Assembly (NCBI GenBank): GCA_036351775.1
Contig: JAZBPX010000061.1
Coordinates: 62,001-126,000 of the forward strand
DNA from: Pacificimonas sp036351775
GTDB taxonomy: Bacteria > Pseudomonadota > Alphaproteobacteria > Sphingomonadales > Sphingomonadaceae
DNA length: 64,000 bases
Direction: 5' to 3'
The notes below the pieces were generated by a model, which saw nothing but the letters and a program-made list of their open reading frames with translations, searched no databases and was not told the origin of the DNA. Positions within the stretch are counted from its first letter, which is position 1. Every line of letters begins with the position of its first letter. Of the stretch, positions 53,807-63,839 are shown piece after piece. Both the position numbers and the translations under genes were made by a program.

Positions 53807-56755
53807 CTAGAAGCGGAAGCCCACCGCCGCGCCGTAGCGCCGCGGATCGGTCAGGAAGATGTTGGTGAACAGACCCGATGACTGGTCGGTGACGTACCGG
53901 CCGGTCTGCGCGACCTCGTCAAACGCGTTCTGGATGAAACCGCGAATGTAGAAGCGCTCGTCCGGCGAGCGGACCGTGATCTGCGCGTTGACGATCTCGT
54001 AGCCGGACATCTTGTCGACCGGCCGGTTGAAGTTCGTCGCCCAGAAGTCGCCCGTGACGCTGAGATCGACACGCGGGGTGATGGACCAGCCGGAGTCCAT
54101 GAGGATCTCGTACTGCGCGCCGACGGCGAACTTCCAGTTCGGCGAGTTGAGGAGTTCGTTACCCGCCAGGCTGAACTCGACGCCGTCGGGAAGGAGCGGG
54201 GTGATGCCGTCCGCCTGCAATCCGGTCGTGATCAGCGAACTGGCGGGGCCGAAGCCGCCACCTGCCGCCGTGGCCGCCAGCGCACTACAAATCGAGTAGG
54301 CGCCGAGAGCAGTGGTGCCCGGTACGGGCACCGCGCCCTGAAGGCCGAGGGCCTGGTTGAAGCCCGTGACCAGCGCGCCGAGCGTTGCCTGGTCGAGCGT
54401 GTCGCTGGTGAACACACAGTTGGACGCCGCGGTGATGTCCTTGATGATTACCGCATTGGAGCGGCCGCCCGATGGATCGCGCGTGTCGATCAGCGACAGG
54501 TCGGTGATGTCCGTCTTCTGGTAGGACACCGTGGCATTGATCGTCAGGGGATCGACCGGATTGAAGACCGTCTCCAGCTCGGCCCCGTAGATCGTCGCGT
54601 CGGTGTTGTCGTTGAACGACGTCCGGTTGACGATGCGGCTGACCTGGAAGTCGGTGTAGTCATAGTAGAACGCCGTCAGGTTCACGACCGCGCTGCCGCC
54701 GCCGAAGACGTTCTTCGTGCCGATTTCGAAGGCGTTGATGAACTCCGAATCGAACGCGGCGGGTGCCTGGAAAATCGCCGGGTCGAACGGCGGGTTGATG
54801 CCGCCGGGCTTATAACCGCGCGAGTAGCTGGCGTAGATCAGCGTATCGTCGGAGAAGCTGGTGACCGGGTTCCAGTCGAGTACGACACGGCCGGTGAAGG
54901 CGTCGAAGGAGGCGTCCTGTTCGCGGAAGGCCTGGTTGCCCGGCGTGCCCGGATCGGCGTCGAAGCCTGCTGTCGTCAGCGCCTCATCGGTCGCGGTTGC
55001 CGATCCGAAAGCAATGGGCACGTTCAGCAGGAACTGGCGGTCGCGGACGAACTTCTCGTCGCTGGAATAGCGCAGGCCACCGGTCAGGGTCAGCGCATCC
55101 GTGATGTCGAAATAGACTTCACCGAAGACACCGGCGCTTTCCAGCTCATACTTGTTGGTTTCCGAATTGAAGAAGGGCGGGCCAACGGCCGCGGCGAAGC
55201 CCGACGCCGGGCCGCCGAGGATGAGGCTTGCATAGTCAAGCTGCGAGGCGACAACGAAATAGTCACTGTTGGACTGGGCCTTCAGGTAGAGACCGCCAAG
55301 GAGGAAGTTGAACGGACCGTCAAGGTCACTGGCAATCCGCCCCTCAACCGACCAGCGATCGCCGGAGCCGCCGGAGATGTCATATTCGCTGGTATTGTCG
55401 GTGCACTGCAGCACCTGACCGCCGATGAAGCCGACATAGTCGCGGTTCGCATCGGAAACGCAGATCTGGTTGCCCTGGAAAAGCGGCGTCGAAAGGATGC
55501 CGCCGGCGATGGCCGCGGCCTCCGGCCCGAACGCCCCACCGGCAACGGCCTGCAGCCCCTGGACGAACGGAACGACGGATTCCGTCGTTGTCAGGTTGTA
55601 GTCGGTCCGGGTGTCGTTGTGCCCCTCATTGTAGCCGCCGTTGATGGACACGGTGAAGTTGTCGAAATCATGTTCTAACTCGCCCTGAATGATGAACCCG
55701 TCAGAGTTGTAGGTCGGTTCGAAATCGATCGCGACCGTACGGAAATCGTCGGGGTTTACGGCGTTACGGAACGGTTCCGGACCGTAAATGCTACCGATAC
55801 CGAAGGGGGCGAGTGCCGGCGATGCGGCAATGCTGAGGAATTCCGGACTGGTGAGGATGGTCGCAAGCGTCGCGTTCCCGTTAACCGTATCGAAGGCAAG
55901 GCGGTCGGGGCGACAGCCGAGGATACCCGTCGGGTCCTTGGCGCAGAGCTGCTTCTGGATGCGCGAACGGTTGGAATCTTCCTCTGTGTAGTTCGCCGTT
56001 ACATAAGCGCGGGTCCGGTCCGTGGGTTCCCACGCGATGGTACCGCGGACGGCGAAATTGTCGCGGCCGTCAATGTCATTGCCGGTGTTGAGGTTCTCCG
56101 TATAGCCGTCGCGGTTCAGGTAGATTCCGGCAAGGCGGATACCGAAGGAGTCGCCAACCGGCACGTTGACCATGCCCCGCGCCGTCAGGGCATTGAAGTT
56201 CCCGTACTCGATCTCACCGAAGGCCCCGAAGGAACCGAGTTCGGGCTTGGCGGAAATCAGGTTGATCACGCCGCCCGTCGCGTTGCGGCCGAACAGGGTG
56301 CCCTGCGGACCGCGAAGGACCTCGACGCGCTCAAGATCGAAGAACTCGGTGTCGAACAGACCGCCAGAGCCGAGGAGCGGCATGTCGTTGAAGTGAACGC
56401 CGACACCGCTGTCGCCGGAGGTGGCGACCGCGGCCGAGCCGATGCCGCGGATGGTAATGTTGGCGCCGGTGCCGAAGTTCGATTTCGCAAAAGTGGTATT
56501 CGGCAGGGCGAACTGAAGGTCCTGGGTATTCTCGATCTGCTGCTGCTCGAGCGCCTGTTCGGAGAAGGCCGACACAGCGACCGGGACGTCCTGAAGGCTT
56601 TCCGCGCGGCGCTGCGCGGTGACAACAATTTCAGGGATGCCACCCGGCGAAACCGTGTCATCCGCATCCTGCGCATGGGCCTGACCCGAAACGGTCAGCG
56701 CGGCGAATGAAACGGTGGCGACAAGCGCACTGCGGGCGCGAAGTGATTTCATCAT
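53807..56755 (-). CDS. Large TonB-dependent outer-membrane receptor
   Basis: A 982-residue receptor with a signal peptide (cleavage about AHAQD), TonB box region PEIVVTAQRRAESL, and plug domain with DVPVAVSAFSEQAL and FGRNATGGVINLIS. A long barrel ends YGAAVGFRF with terminal Phe. The segments between strands are long, which accounts for its size. The start at 56755 (MMKSLRARS) is preferred over an ATG three codons upstream, because GGGGAGG lies nine bases before 56755 but directly abuts the upstream ATG. The ligand is unknown. It is divergent from the FAD oxidase gene. Confidence 0.92.
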   Translation of the reverse strand: MMKSLRARSALVATVSFAALTVSGQAHAQDADDTVSPGGIPEIVVTAQRRAESLQDVPVAVSAFSEQALEQQQIENTQDLQFALPNTTFAKSNFGTGANITIRGIGSAAVATSGDSGVGVHFNDMPLLGSGGLFDTEFFDLERVEVLRGPQGTLFGRNATGGVINLISAKPELGSFGAFGEIEYGNFNALTARGMVNVPVGDSFGIRLAGIYLNRDGYTENLNTGNDIDGRDNFAVRGTIAWEPTDRTRAYVTANYTEEDSNRSRIQKQLCAKDPTGILGCRPDRLAFDTVNGNATLATILTSPEFLSIAASPALAPFGIGSIYGPEPFRNAVNPDDFRTVAIDFEPTYNSDGFIIQGELEHDFDNFTVSINGGYNEGHNDTRTDYNLTTTESVVPFVQGLQAVAGGAFGPEAAAIAGGILSTPLFQGNQICVSDANRDYVGFIGGQVLQCTDNTSEYDISGGSGDRWSVEGRIASDLDGPFNFLLGGLYLKAQSNSDYFVVASQLDYASLILGGPASGFAAAVGPPFFNSETNKYELESAGVFGEVYFDITDALTLTGGLRYSSDEKFVRDRQFLLNVPIAFGSATATDEALTTAGFDADPGTPGNQAFREQDASFDAFTGRVVLDWNPVTSFSDDTLIYASYSRGYKPGGINPPFDPAIFQAPAAFDSEFINAFEIGTKNVFGGGSAVVNLTAFYYDYTDFQVSRIVNRTSFNDNTDATIYGAELETVFNPVDPLTINATVSYQKTDITDLSLIDTRDPSGGRSNAVIIKDITAASNCVFTSDTLDQATLGALVTGFNQALGLQGAVPVPGTTALGAYSICSALAATAAGGGFGPASSLITTGLQADGITPLLPDGVEFSLAGNELLNSPNWKFAVGAQYEILMDSGWSITPRVDLSVTGDFWATNFNRPVDKMSGYEIVNAQITVRSPDERFYIRGFIQNAFDEVAQTGRYVTDQSSGLFTNIFLTDPRRYGAAVGFRF

Positions 56756-57006
56756 AATCGGCATCCTCCCCAGGATTATGTTTGGCCGCGCCCTGCCATC
56801 CGGTTCAGGACATCCAGTGCCGCGACGCCTGCCGAGGGAGAACTTTTCTCTTCACCCCCCGGTGAGACCCGCCGATATGACGGGACTGCGGCATTATTGT
56901 CCAGAGGGCTAAGCCTAGCAAAAACGCAGGCGCGCGCGCTTTCGGCGTGGGCGTTACATTCGTGCAACGCTCGCAGGTGCAGCGTAATCACGTTACAGCG
57001 GCAACC

Positions 57007-58425
57007 ATGAATGACGAACTGAAAGCTGCGTTTGTCGCTGCTGCCGGGGGAGCGGGCTTCGCGCCCGGCGATGAGGATGCGTCTGCCTATCTGACCGACT
57101 GGCGCGGGACGAAAACCGGCAGTGCAGCCCTGATCCTGAAGCCAGGTAAAACGGCCGAGGTGGCTGCGGTGATCGCGCTGGCGAACGAAACCGCGACGCC
57201 GGTCGTGACGCAGGGCGGCAATACCGGGCTGGTCGGCGGATCGGTGCCGGAGGCGGACGGCGGCGCCGTGCTGCTGAACCTGTCGCGCATGAACGCGGTC
57301 CGCGCCGTCAATAGCGGCAGCATGACGGCAACGGTCGAGGCGGGGGTGATCCTCCAAACGCTGCACGAAACGGCGGCGGCCGAGGGGATGCTGTTCCCGC
57401 TGTCGCTGGGCGCGAAGGGGTCGGCGACGATCGGCGGTCTGATCTCCACCAATGCGGGCGGTACGCAGGTGCTGCGCTACGGCACGATGCGCGCGCAGGT
57501 GCTGGGGCTGGAGGCAGTGATGCCCGACGGCAGCGTGCTGAACCAGCTGACCCCGCTGCGAAAGGACAATACCGGCTATGACATCAAGCAGCTGCTGATC
57601 GGGGCGGAAGGGACGCTGGGCGTCGTGACCGCCGCGAGCCTGCGGCTGGTTGCAGCGCCGGACGAGACGGCGACCGCGCTGGCGGGGCTGTCTTCGCCGG
57701 AGGCGGCGCTGGCCCTGCTGGGGCAGTTGCAGGCGGCGACCGGCGGACAGGTCGATAGCTTCGAGCTGATCCCGCGGATCGCGGTCGAACTGGTGACGGC
57801 GCATGTGCCGGGGACGCGCGACCCGCTGGCGGCGGCGCATGACTGGTATGCGCTGATCGAGCTGACGGGCGGCGGCGGCGGCGAGGGTGTGCTGAGGCCG
57901 CTGCTGGAGGCCGAACTGGCGGATGCCATCGAACAGAGCCGTGTGGCGGATGCCGTCATCGCGGAAAGCGGGCAGCAGCGCGGCGACCTTTGGCGGCTGC
58001 GCGAGACCATCGCAGAGGCAGAGAAGGTCGACGGCGTGGCGATCAAGTTCGATATCTCCGTGCCGGTCGGCGACATGCCAGGGTTCATCGACCGGGTCGG
58101 CGGCGCGATCGAACGGCGCTGGGCGGGGACCAGCATCTTTGCCTTCGGGCACCTCGGTGATGGCAATATCCACTTCAACGTGCGGTCGGATATCGACGTG
58201 CTGACACGGGCGGCGCTGATGGACCTGCGGCCCGCGATCACCGCCTTCGTCTACGAGGAGCTGAGGGCGCGGGGCGGCTCTATCAGCGCGGAGCATGGCA
58301 TCGGGTCGCTGAAAGCGGATGCGCTGGCCCGGCTGGGGGATCCGGGCAAGCTGGCGGCGATGCGCGCGGTGAAGGCGGCGCTCGACCCCAGGGGCATCAT
58401 GAACCCTGGGAAGGTGCTAGTCTAG
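57007..58425 (+). CDS. FAD-linked 2-hydroxyacid dehydrogenase (GlcD/D-lactate type)
   Basis: A 472-residue FAD-binding oxidoreductase with the PCMH fold. The FAD diphosphate segment is TQGGNTGLVGGSV, the second FAD region is GGLISTNAGGTQVLRYG, and the C-terminal FAD-oxidase domain ends with SAEHGIGSLKADALARLGD and GIMNPGKVL. Members oxidise D-lactate, D-2-hydroxyglutarate or glycolate with electron transfer to the respiratory chain. ATG at 57007 follows no strong site but fits family length. Its end overlaps the convergent membrane gene by four bases. Confidence 0.9.
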   Translation: MNDELKAAFVAAAGGAGFAPGDEDASAYLTDWRGTKTGSAALILKPGKTAEVAAVIALANETATPVVTQGGNTGLVGGSVPEADGGAVLLNLSRMNAVRAVNSGSMTATVEAGVILQTLHETAAAEGMLFPLSLGAKGSATIGGLISTNAGGTQVLRYGTMRAQVLGLEAVMPDGSVLNQLTPLRKDNTGYDIKQLLIGAEGTLGVVTAASLRLVAAPDETATALAGLSSPEAALALLGQLQAATGGQVDSFELIPRIAVELVTAHVPGTRDPLAAAHDWYALIELTGGGGGEGVLRPLLEAELADAIEQSRVADAVIAESGQQRGDLWRLRETIAEAEKVDGVAIKFDISVPVGDMPGFIDRVGGAIERRWAGTSIFAFGHLGDGNIHFNVRSDIDVLTRAALMDLRPAITAFVYEELRARGGSISAEHGIGSLKADALARLGDPGKLAAMRAVKAALDPRGIMNPGKVLV

Positions 58426-58769
58426 GCAGCGGTCGTGCGACGGTTCACACCGGCAAGGATAGCCGCGGCGTCCGGTTCGCGCATGCTGAGATAGAGAAGG
58501 TAAGGTGCCAGAAACCCGTATCCTCCGAAGAAGGCGAGGACGCTGAGCGCGAGACCACCCGCCGAGAAGCCATTGCGCCATGCGGTCCAGAATGCCGACA
58601 GGCAGAGGAACAGCAGAAAGTCGAGATTGAACTGTCCGGGCCAGGCCATGGCCGCCATGTCGCCGAAGAAGACCGGCAGAAGGTTAAAGCCGTGATCCAC
58701 AACCACAAGCGCGGTGTATCCGGCGAGGGTGAGCCAACTGACGATCAAGAAAGTGCGAAACATGATCAT
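58422..58769 (-). CDS. Small membrane protein of unknown function
   Basis: A 115-residue protein with about three hydrophobic helices (FLIVSWLTLAGYTALVVV, then FLLFLCLSAFWTAW and LALSVLAFFGGYGFLAPYLL). The segment PVFFGDMAAMAWPGQFNLDF lies between helix 1 and 2. I recognise no named family. It ends inside the last codon of the FAD oxidase gene on the other strand. MFRTF two codons later is an alternative start. Confidence 0.65.
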   Translation of the reverse strand: MIMFRTFLIVSWLTLAGYTALVVVDHGFNLLPVFFGDMAAMAWPGQFNLDFLLFLCLSAFWTAWRNGFSAGGLALSVLAFFGGYGFLAPYLLYLSMREPDAAAILAGVNRRTTAA

Positions 58770-58840
58770 GATAAGACTTCGGATGTTCGCGACCCCCTAG
58801 CAGTTGCCTACAGGACCGGGAACTCGGCGGGCGCCAAACA

Positions 58841-60628
58841 CTAGAGCGCCTCGACCGGGATTTCGTAAAGGGCCGCTTGGCCGGCCTTGACTGCGGGGAT
58901 GAGGGCGGGGGCTTGGGGGGCGACCTGTTCGGCGAAGAAGCGGGCGGTGGCGATTTTTGCTCGCAGGAAGGCTTCGTCGGCGCCGTCGGTGCCCAGGCGT
59001 GAGGCGGCCTCGGCAGCCTGTTCGGCGAGGAGGACCGCGCCGACGGTAATGCCCGCGAGACGGCAGAAGGGCTGGGCGCCGGCGGCGGGATCGTTGGCAT
59101 TGCTGGCCTCTCCGGTGAGCCACTTTGCGCCGTCCTCAAAGGCATCGACGGCGGCGGCGGCTGCGGGGCGGAGGGCGCGGAAGTCGGCGCTGGTGGGCAG
59201 GCCGTTTAGAACGCTGCGCATGTCGGCGACGAGTGCGCGCCATGCCGAACCGCCGCCCATGTTCAGCTTTCGCCCGACAAGGTCGAGCGCCTGAATGCCG
59301 TTGGTGCCCTCGTAAATGGGCGCGATACGGGCGTCGCGGTAATGCTGCGCCGCGCCGGTTTCCTCGACGAAGCCCATGCCGCCATGAACCTGCACGCCGA
59401 TGGAGGCCATCTCGACGCCCATGTCGGTGCACCACGCCTTCGTGATCGGGGTGAGGAGGTCGGCGCGGCCCTGCGCGGCGCGCTGCTCCTCGGTTCCGGC
59501 CTCCAGTGCGTGGGCGCGGTCGACGGCGGCGGCGTTGGCGTAGGCGAGTGCACGCATTGCCTCCGTATAGGCGCGCATGGTCATCAGGTTGCGGCGCACA
59601 TCGGCATGTTCGACGATCGCCACGGGATCGCGGTTGGGACTACCGATCTTCGCCGACTGCACACGCTCCTTCGCGTAGGACAAAGCGGCCTGGTAGGCGC
59701 GCTCGGCAATGGCGACGCCCTGAACCCCGACATTGATGCGGGCGTGGTTCATCATCGTGAACATGGCGCGCATTCCCGCCATCTCCGCGCCGACCATGAA
59801 ACCGACGCAGCTGTCATTGTCGCCAAAGCTCATGGTGCAGGTGGGCGAGGCGTGGATGCCGAGCTTTTCCTCTAGCCCCACGCAGCGCAGGTCGTTGCGG
59901 ACGGTAAATTCGCCCGCGTCATTCGGCAGGAACTTCGGGACCACGAACAGGCTGATGCCCTTCGTCCCGGCGGGCGCGTCGGGGGTGCGGGCGAGGACGA
60001 GGTGGACGATGTTGTCGGCGACGTCATGCTCGCCCCAGGTGATGTAGATTTTCTGACCCTTGATGCGCCAGGTGCCGTCGTCTGCGGGCGTCGCGGTCGT
60101 GCGGAGCGCGCCGACGTCGGAACCGGCCTGCGGCTCCGTCAGGTTCATGGTGCCGGTCCATTCACCGGAGATCAGTTTCGTCAGGTAGGTCTGCTTGATA
60201 TCCTCGGACGCATGAGCCTGCAGCGCCTCGATCGCGCCGAGGGTGAGCATCGGACAGAGCGAGAAGGCCATGTTGGCGCTGGTGAGCTGTTCCTGGCAGG
60301 CGGTCGCGAGCGCGAAGGGCAGGCCCTGCCCGCCATAATCCGGGTCCGCGCCGAGCGAGCCCCAGCCGCCCTCGACATAGTCCTGATAACCCGCGCGGAA
60401 CCCCTCCGGCAGGGTAACGACGCAGTTCTGGAGCGTCGCCCCCTGCTGGTCGCCCGGCCAGTTCAGCGGTGCCCAGACCTCGCCCGCCAGCTTGCCGCTC
60501 TCGTTGAGGATCGCGTCGACGAGGTCGTCCTCCACGGCTTCGAACCCGTTCAGCCTGGCGAGATCGAAAAGGCGGGCGGACGTTTCCAGCGCGAACCGCT
60601 GTTCGGTGACGGGGGCGATATAGATCAT
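58841..60628 (-). CDS. Acyl-CoA dehydrogenase (long form)
   Basis: A 595-residue FAD acyl-CoA dehydrogenase of the long subgroup that carries a C-terminal extension. GTMNLTEPQAGSDVGALRT and WRIKGQKIYITWGEHDVADN form the FAD/substrate binding blocks. YEGTNGIQALDLVGRKL contains the catalytic glutamate region (EGTNGIQ), and the C-terminal acyl-CoA dehydrogenase C-Z-type helix bundle follows. It starts beta-oxidation of an acyl-CoA. It is divergent from the tsaC gene with 47 bases between. Confidence 0.93.
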   Translation of the reverse strand: MIYIAPVTEQRFALETSARLFDLARLNGFEAVEDDLVDAILNESGKLAGEVWAPLNWPGDQQGATLQNCVVTLPEGFRAGYQDYVEGGWGSLGADPDYGGQGLPFALATACQEQLTSANMAFSLCPMLTLGAIEALQAHASEDIKQTYLTKLISGEWTGTMNLTEPQAGSDVGALRTTATPADDGTWRIKGQKIYITWGEHDVADNIVHLVLARTPDAPAGTKGISLFVVPKFLPNDAGEFTVRNDLRCVGLEEKLGIHASPTCTMSFGDNDSCVGFMVGAEMAGMRAMFTMMNHARINVGVQGVAIAERAYQAALSYAKERVQSAKIGSPNRDPVAIVEHADVRRNLMTMRAYTEAMRALAYANAAAVDRAHALEAGTEEQRAAQGRADLLTPITKAWCTDMGVEMASIGVQVHGGMGFVEETGAAQHYRDARIAPIYEGTNGIQALDLVGRKLNMGGGSAWRALVADMRSVLNGLPTSADFRALRPAAAAAVDAFEDGAKWLTGEASNANDPAAGAQPFCRLAGITVGAVLLAEQAAEAASRLGTDGADEAFLRAKIATARFFAEQVAPQAPALIPAVKAGQAALYEIPVEAL

Positions 60629-60675
60629 GAACGCGGCTACTACCGAACAGGTTGCGGACCCGCTAGAGCGCCCGG

Positions 60676-61602
60676 ATGCCGCGCATCCTCTCCGCCGCCG
60701 ATCCCGAAGCCGTGAAGGAGGCGGTGGCCGTGCTGTCCGCGGGAGAGCCCTGCGTCTTGCCGACGGAAACGGTCTATGGGCTCGCGGCGGACGCGACCAA
60801 TGGCGAGGCGGTGGCGAAGGTCTACGCGCTGAAAGGGCGGCCCTCGTTCAATCCGCTGATCGCGCATGTTGCTGGGCTGGCAATGGCACGGCGCCTGGGC
60901 GCGTTTTCGCCGCTGGCGGAGGCGTTGGCGGCGGCGTTCTGGCCGGGACCGCTGACGCTGGTTGTGCCTGCGCGCGCGGACAGTCCTGTCGCGGGCCTTG
61001 TTGCGGCGGGGCTGGATACGATTGCCGTGCGGATGCCGGCGGCGGCGTTTCCGCGCAAGGTGATCGCGACGCTGGGCCGTCCCGTCGCTGCGCCAAGCGC
61101 CAATCCCTTCGAGGGGATCAGTCCGACGACCATTGCGCATGTGGTGCGCGGACTGGGCCCGGACGCGCCGCTTGTGATCGACGGCGGGCCGTGCGCCGTT
61201 GGGCTGGAATCGACCATTGTGGCGGTCGAGGGCGATCAGATCTTGTTGCTGCGCGCGGGCGCCGTGACGCGGGAGGCGCTGTCGGCGCATGGAGAAGTCG
61301 CCGAGTCGGATGGCTACACCGTCCGCGCGCCGGGCATGACGAAGCGGCACTATGCGCCGACAAAGCGCCTGCGGCTGAATGCTGAGAGCGCGGAGAATGG
61401 CGAGTATCTGATTGGGTTTGGGCCGGTCGGAGGCGATGAAACGCTGAGCGAAGCGGGGGACCTGACCGAAGCGGCGGCGAACCTGTTCAGCGCCCTCCAC
61501 CGCGCCGATGCGAGCGCGGCGGAGCGGATCGCGGTTGCTCCTGTACCGGACGAGGGACTGGGGGCGGCAATCAACGACAGGCTTCGGCGGGCGGCGGGCT
61601 GA
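60676..61602 (+). CDS. L-threonylcarbamoyladenylate synthase (TsaC/Sua5, YrdC domain)
   Basis: A 308-residue YrdC/Sua5 protein making threonylcarbamoyl-AMP for the t6A37 modification of tRNAs. The N-terminal YrdC domain has LPTETVYGLAADA, KGRPSFNPLIAHV (K-x-R), PSANPFEGISPTT and GLESTIV. The C-terminal Sua5 domain begins after APGMTKRHYAP, so this is the long Sua5 form rather than the short TsaC. The start at 60676 gives MPRILSAADPEAV. It is divergent from the acyl-CoA dehydrogenase. Confidence 0.93.
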   Translation: MPRILSAADPEAVKEAVAVLSAGEPCVLPTETVYGLAADATNGEAVAKVYALKGRPSFNPLIAHVAGLAMARRLGAFSPLAEALAAAFWPGPLTLVVPARADSPVAGLVAAGLDTIAVRMPAAAFPRKVIATLGRPVAAPSANPFEGISPTTIAHVVRGLGPDAPLVIDGGPCAVGLESTIVAVEGDQILLLRAGAVTREALSAHGEVAESDGYTVRAPGMTKRHYAPTKRLRLNAESAENGEYLIGFGPVGGDETLSEAGDLTEAAANLFSALHRADASAAERIAVAPVPDEGLGAAINDRLRRAAG

Positions 61603-61644
61603 GATCCTGGCTACTGAGCGGTGCCGTCCTCAAGGCGAGAATGT

Positions 61645-61732
61645 CGTCATCCTGAACTCGTTTCAGGATCTCATCGCGGTTGCTGCACGCACGGTTCGCC
61701 CCGGGAGATCCTGAAACGAGTTCAGGATGACG
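61645..61732. repeat. REP-type paired palindrome, family A copy 4
   Basis: The left arm CGTCATCCTGAACTCGTTTC begins at 61645 and runs to 61674. The right arm (61705-61732) reads GAGATCCTGAAACGAG then TTCAGGATGACG, an almost exact reverse complement. It lies in the 211-base gap between the TsaC/Sua5 gene and the alkylsulfatase gene. This is the best-preserved family A copy in the window. Confidence 0.88.
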
Positions 61733-61813
61733 GGAAAACAGACGCGAAGATGCGGGCGCGCGCGCAAAAGCGAGAGTTACGCCCACTTACCGGGTGATGG
61801 CAGCAGTATAGGA

Positions 61814-63736
61814 ATGACCAGACCTGCCATCCTCCTTCTCGCCGCCCTGCCCTTTCTCGCCGCCTTCGCGCCCGCACCGCCAAGTGCGGAGACAATTGCG
61901 GCCAATCAGGCTGTGGCCGAGGCGTTGCCTCTGTCCGATCAGGCGGACTTTACGGATGCACGGCGGGGGAAGGTTGCTGAACTGAGTGCGCCGATCCTGA
62001 CGGCGGAGGGCGCGGTCGTTTGGGATCCGGCGGCGCTCGAATTTTTAGCGGGTGTTGCGCCCGCGACCGTCAATCCTTCGCTGTGGCGGCAGTCCGTCCT
62101 GCTGGCCGAGCACGGCCTGTTCGAGGTGGTGCCGGGCATGTGGCAGGTGCGGGGCTACGACCTTGCCAACATGACGCTGATTGCCGGTGAGAGTGGCTGG
62201 ATCGTGATCGACCCGCTGCTGTCGGTGGAAACCGCGCGGGCGGGACTTGCGCTTGCGAACGAGACGCTGGGCGCAAGGCCGGTATCGGCAGTGCTGTTTA
62301 CGCACAGCCATATCGATCATTTCGGCGGTGTCGGCGGGCTGGATATGGCCGAGGGGACGCCGGTCTATGCGCCGCACGGCTTTACCGAGGCGGCGGTCAG
62401 CGAGAACCTGCTGGCCGGGCCGATCATGGCGCGGCGCGCGGCGCTGATGTTCGGTGCGACCTTGCCGTGGGGACCGCGCGGTCAGGTCGGTGTGGGTCTG
62501 GGACCCGGACTGTCGAACGGCGCGACCTCGCTGGCGGCGGTGACGAACGAGATCGGACCCGAGGGCGGGACGGTCGTGATCGACGGCGTGACGTTCGCGT
62601 TCATGGATGCGGCGGGGACCGAGGCACCGGCAGAGTTCCTCTTCTACCTGCCGGAGGTGAACGCGCTGCACATGGCGGAGGTCACGTCCGGCACGTTCCA
62701 CAATGCGCTGACCCTGCGCGGGGCCGAGGTGCGCGATACGCTGGCCTGGTCGAAGGTGATCGACGCGGCGCTGCGGCGGTTCGGGGCGGATGCGGACGTG
62801 GTACTGGCCTCTCACCACTGGCCGACCTGGGGCGCGGAGGCGGTGACGGATTATCTCGCAAACCAGCGCGACATGTACCGCTATGTCCATGACCAGACGC
62901 TGCGCCGGGCCAATCGCGGCGAGACGATGCACGAGATTGCCGAGAGCCTGCCGGAGCCGGACTTCGCCGCCGAGGACTTCGCGGTGCGCGGCTACTACGG
63001 GACGCTTCAGCACAATGCGAAGGCGGTCTATCAGCGCTATTTCGGCTGGTGGGACGGGGTGCCCGCGAACTTCATGCCGCACCCGCCCGCCGAGGAGGCG
63101 CGGCGCTATGTCGATGCGCTGGGCGGCGCGGAGCGCACGGCGGCGCTGGCGCGGACGGCGGCGGCGGACGGCGATACGCGCTGGGCAGCGCGGCTGTGGA
63201 ACCACCTGGTCTTTGCCGGAGAGGGCGGAAGCGAGGCGGAAGAAGGTCTGGCGGCGGCCTATGAGCAGCTCGGCTATCGCAGCGAATCGGGCGCGTGGCG
63301 CGACTACTACCTGTCCGCTGCGCGCGAGCTGAGAGAGGGCATGCCGGAACCGCGCGGGGCGCTCGGATCGGCGGATTTCCTGGCGGCGGTGCCGACGGCG
63401 CAGCTCTTCGACGCCATGGCTGTACGCTTCGCGCCGGAGCGAGCCGCGCGGACGGGGTTCACGGTACAGTTTCGGTTTCCGGATCGGGACGAGTCCTTGG
63501 CGATGGAGGTGAGGTCTTCGGTGCTGATCCCGCGCTACGGCGTGGACGATCCGGAAGCGGCGGCGACGGTGACCATCGACCGCGCGGACTATGACCTTCT
63601 GGTGGCGCAGCAGGTGACGATCCCGGAGCTTGCGGGGTCAGGGCGATTGACGCTGGCGGGGGACCAGACGGCGGTGCTGGCGCTGTTCGGATCGCTGGAA
63701 GCGCCGACGCCGCAGATTGCGGTCGTAACGCCCTGA
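61814..63736 (+). CDS. Alkyl/aryl-sulfatase-like MBL protein (SdsA1 type)
   Basis: A 640-residue secreted MBL-fold hydrolase resembling SdsA1-type alkylsulfatases. A signal peptide is followed by the MBL domain with THSHIDHFGG (His164, His166, Asp168, His169) after IVIDPLLSVETA, then APHGFTEAAVSENLLAG and EVTSGTFHNALTLRG. The dimerisation region YYGTLQHNAKAVYQRYFGWWDG and the C-terminal SCP2-like domain (about 520-640) are in the expected order. It would release sulfate from alkyl sulfates in the periplasm. ATG at 61814 follows AGGA closely. Confidence 0.92.
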   Translation: MTRPAILLLAALPFLAAFAPAPPSAETIAANQAVAEALPLSDQADFTDARRGKVAELSAPILTAEGAVVWDPAALEFLAGVAPATVNPSLWRQSVLLAEHGLFEVVPGMWQVRGYDLANMTLIAGESGWIVIDPLLSVETARAGLALANETLGARPVSAVLFTHSHIDHFGGVGGLDMAEGTPVYAPHGFTEAAVSENLLAGPIMARRAALMFGATLPWGPRGQVGVGLGPGLSNGATSLAAVTNEIGPEGGTVVIDGVTFAFMDAAGTEAPAEFLFYLPEVNALHMAEVTSGTFHNALTLRGAEVRDTLAWSKVIDAALRRFGADADVVLASHHWPTWGAEAVTDYLANQRDMYRYVHDQTLRRANRGETMHEIAESLPEPDFAAEDFAVRGYYGTLQHNAKAVYQRYFGWWDGVPANFMPHPPAEEARRYVDALGGAERTAALARTAAADGDTRWAARLWNHLVFAGEGGSEAEEGLAAAYEQLGYRSESGAWRDYYLSAARELREGMPEPRGALGSADFLAAVPTAQLFDAMAVRFAPERAARTGFTVQFRFPDRDESLAMEVRSSVLIPRYGVDDPEAAATVTIDRADYDLLVAQQVTIPELAGSGRLTLAGDQTAVLALFGSLEAPTPQIAVVTP

Positions 63737-63797
63737 AGCGGAACCGCTGAGGAGAAGTCGGACGGGAGGGTGGAAACGCATGTTGACTTCCAAGTAC

Positions 63798-63818
63798 TGC
63801 GAGTGATTATCATTTGCG
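63798..63818. promoter_or_regulatory. Candidate Fur box over a promoter
   Basis: The 21-base palindrome TGCGAGTGAT-T-ATCATTTGCG (63798-63818) has seven of ten matching half-site positions and the core TGATTATCA, close to alphaproteobacterial Fur boxes. TTGACT at 63783-63788 and GATTAT at 63805-63810 (16-base spacing) could be the -35 and -10, so the site would cover the -10. It lies 21 bases before the start of the last gene. Not tested. Confidence 0.6.
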
Positions 63819-63839
63819 TGAACTTGAGGGAGCGAAGCC

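Noticed and set aside
56776..58296. 506-codon minus-strand frame over the FAD oxidase gene
   Set aside because: Arg/Gln/His-rich shadow of an obvious FAD-binding oxidase; no start context or domain.
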